Part shown: positions 5,434-6,089 of the stretch, piece by piece | Position numbering within the stretch: the first letter of the stretch is position 1 | Layout: the number at the start of each line of letters is the position of its first letter | Assembly (NCBI GenBank): GCA_022563075.1 | Contig: JADFOC010000176.1 | Location: 1 to 6,089, forward strand | Length of the DNA stretch: 6,089 nucleotides | Source: Pseudomonadota bacterium | Lineage (GTDB): Bacteria; Pseudomonadota; Gammaproteobacteria; Pseudomonadales; Pseudohongiellaceae | Reading direction: 5' to 3' | The notes under the pieces: model-generated | Seen by the model: the letters and a program-made list of their open reading frames with translations, nothing else | Databases searched by the model: none | Told to the model about the DNA's origin: nothing | Translations under genes and position numbers: made by a program

Positions 5434-6089
5434 TCAGAGTTGCTGCGCAATTTCATTGGAGATGCTGGCATTGGAATAGACATTTTGGACGTCATCCAGA
5501 TCTTCCAAATGATTTACCAATTTTAACAATTTCTCCGCGGCATCGAGATCGAGATCTACACCGATTGCAGCCAACATGGTCATTTCGGCGTTGAGTGCAT
5601 CCAGTCCGGCTGCCTTCAAACCGTCCTGCACCGCCGTGAAGGAAGCCAGTGTTGTCATCACATCGATGCTGCCGTCTTCGTTGCTCACAATATCTTCGGC
5701 CCCGGCTTCCAATGCTATCTCCATTATCTGTTCTTCGTCAGTGCCCGGTGGAAAACTCACCACACCGGTCTTCTCGAACAAATAAGCCACCGAACCGCTG
5801 GTGCCAAGACTGCCGCCAAATTTACTGAAGCCATGCCTCACTTCGGCCACCGTCCGGTTTTTGTTATCAGTCAGCGTCTCCAGCAAGATAGCCACCCCAC
5901 CTGGACCGTAGCCCTCATACACCAGTTCTTCCAAACTATCACTTGCCGCCGTACCCGCCCCTCGTGCTATGGCCCGCTCGATTGTGTCTCGAGTCATGTT
6001 CGCACCCAGGGCTTTATCTATCACCGCCCGCAAGCGTGGATTGTCGTCCGCATTGCCACCACCGGTTTTTGCAGCAACGGTGAGTTCAT
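5434..6089 (-). CDS. yebC: YebC/PmpR/TACO1-family protein (5' end cut by window)
   Basis: YebC proteins were long listed as probable transcriptional regulators. More recent work on the family, including mitochondrial TACO1, links them to the ribosome and to translation of proline-rich stretches. The window holds 217 codons; the reading frame runs off the edge at 6087 with [20 protein letters not shown]. This matches E. coli YebC from about residue 31 of 246, so about 30 N-terminal residues are missing. The TTG at 6033 is internal, not the start. Visible motifs are [14 protein letters not shown] (30-43 of the visible part), VYEGYGPGG (56-64), [19 protein letters not shown] (74-92), SVAYLF (99-104), LEAGAEDI (126-133), and the acidic C-terminal [13 protein letters not shown] (194-206). 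Length and sequence are typical. It is the first visible gene of the yebC-ruvCAB run. Confidence 0.98.
   Translation of the reverse strand, partial: ELTVAAKTGGGNADDNPRLRAVIDKALGANMTRDTIERAIARGAGTAASDSLEELVYEGYGPGGVAILLETLTDNKNRTVAEVRHGFSKFGGSLGTSGSVAYLFEKTGVVSFPPGTDEEQIMEIALEAGAEDIVSNEDGSIDVMTTLASFTAVQDGLKAAGLDALNAEMTMLAAIGVDLDLDAAEKLLKLVNHLEDLDDVQNVYSNASISNEIAQQL

Noticed and set aside
5434..6033. Taking TTG at 6033 as the start of YebC
   Set aside because: The same frame continues upstream to 6087 with residues that match conserved YebC sequence, so the gene is cut by the window rather than starting here.
1..6089. A novel defence, mobile or biosynthetic system
   Set aside because: Every substantial gene belongs to the known yebC-ruvCAB-tolQRAB cluster. 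There are no transposases, integrases, tandem spacer repeats, tRNA genes or attachment sites.

Overview
The window carries a conserved gammaproteobacterial housekeeping cluster. All seven genes are on the minus strand, so transcription runs from high to low coordinates: yebC (5' end cut by the window edge) - ruvC - ruvA - ruvB - a 322-bp gap - tolQ - tolR - tolA - tolB (3' end cut). This order is the classic gammaproteobacterial join of Holliday-junction processing genes to the Tol-Pal envelope genes. Protein lengths and motifs match the E. coli and Pseudomonas families closely. Base composition is near 50% GC. A Gram-negative gammaproteobacterium is clear, but the genus cannot be told from this sequence.

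Region 1 (4247-6089) is yebC-ruvC-ruvA-ruvB. The spacings are tight: 39 nt, 20 nt, then a 1-nt stop/start overlap between ruvA and ruvB, so this looks like one transcription unit. YebC is a translation- or regulation-associated protein. RuvA binds four-way junctions, RuvB is the AAA+ motor that drives branch migration, and RuvC is the nuclease that resolves the junction. All expected catalytic residues are present.

Region 2 (2888-3209) is non-coding or weakly coding. In many relatives this slot holds ybgC, the acyl-CoA thioesterase gene that opens the tol operon. No YbgC-like reading is visible here. The gap instead holds a perfect TATAAT -10 box close to tolQ, a long imperfect inverted repeat just after ruvB, a helically phased pair of direct repeats, and an open but unrecognised frame of up to 88 codons.

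Region 3 (1-2887) is tolQ-tolR-tolA-tolB, with 25-nt gaps between Q/R and R/A and a probable 4-nt overlap between A and B. TolQ and TolR form the proton-motive-force-driven inner-membrane motor, TolA spans the periplasm, and TolB is the periplasmic beta-propeller that links to Pal. The complex pulls in the outer membrane at the division site. TolA is the most divergent member: it has a short rod with no lysine, rich in Arg, Gln and Glu.

I see no mobile element, CRISPR array, RNA gene or clearly undescribed system. The points worth a second look are the missing ybgC with its replacement gap, the TolA rod composition, several inverted or direct repeats, and three non-ATG starts.
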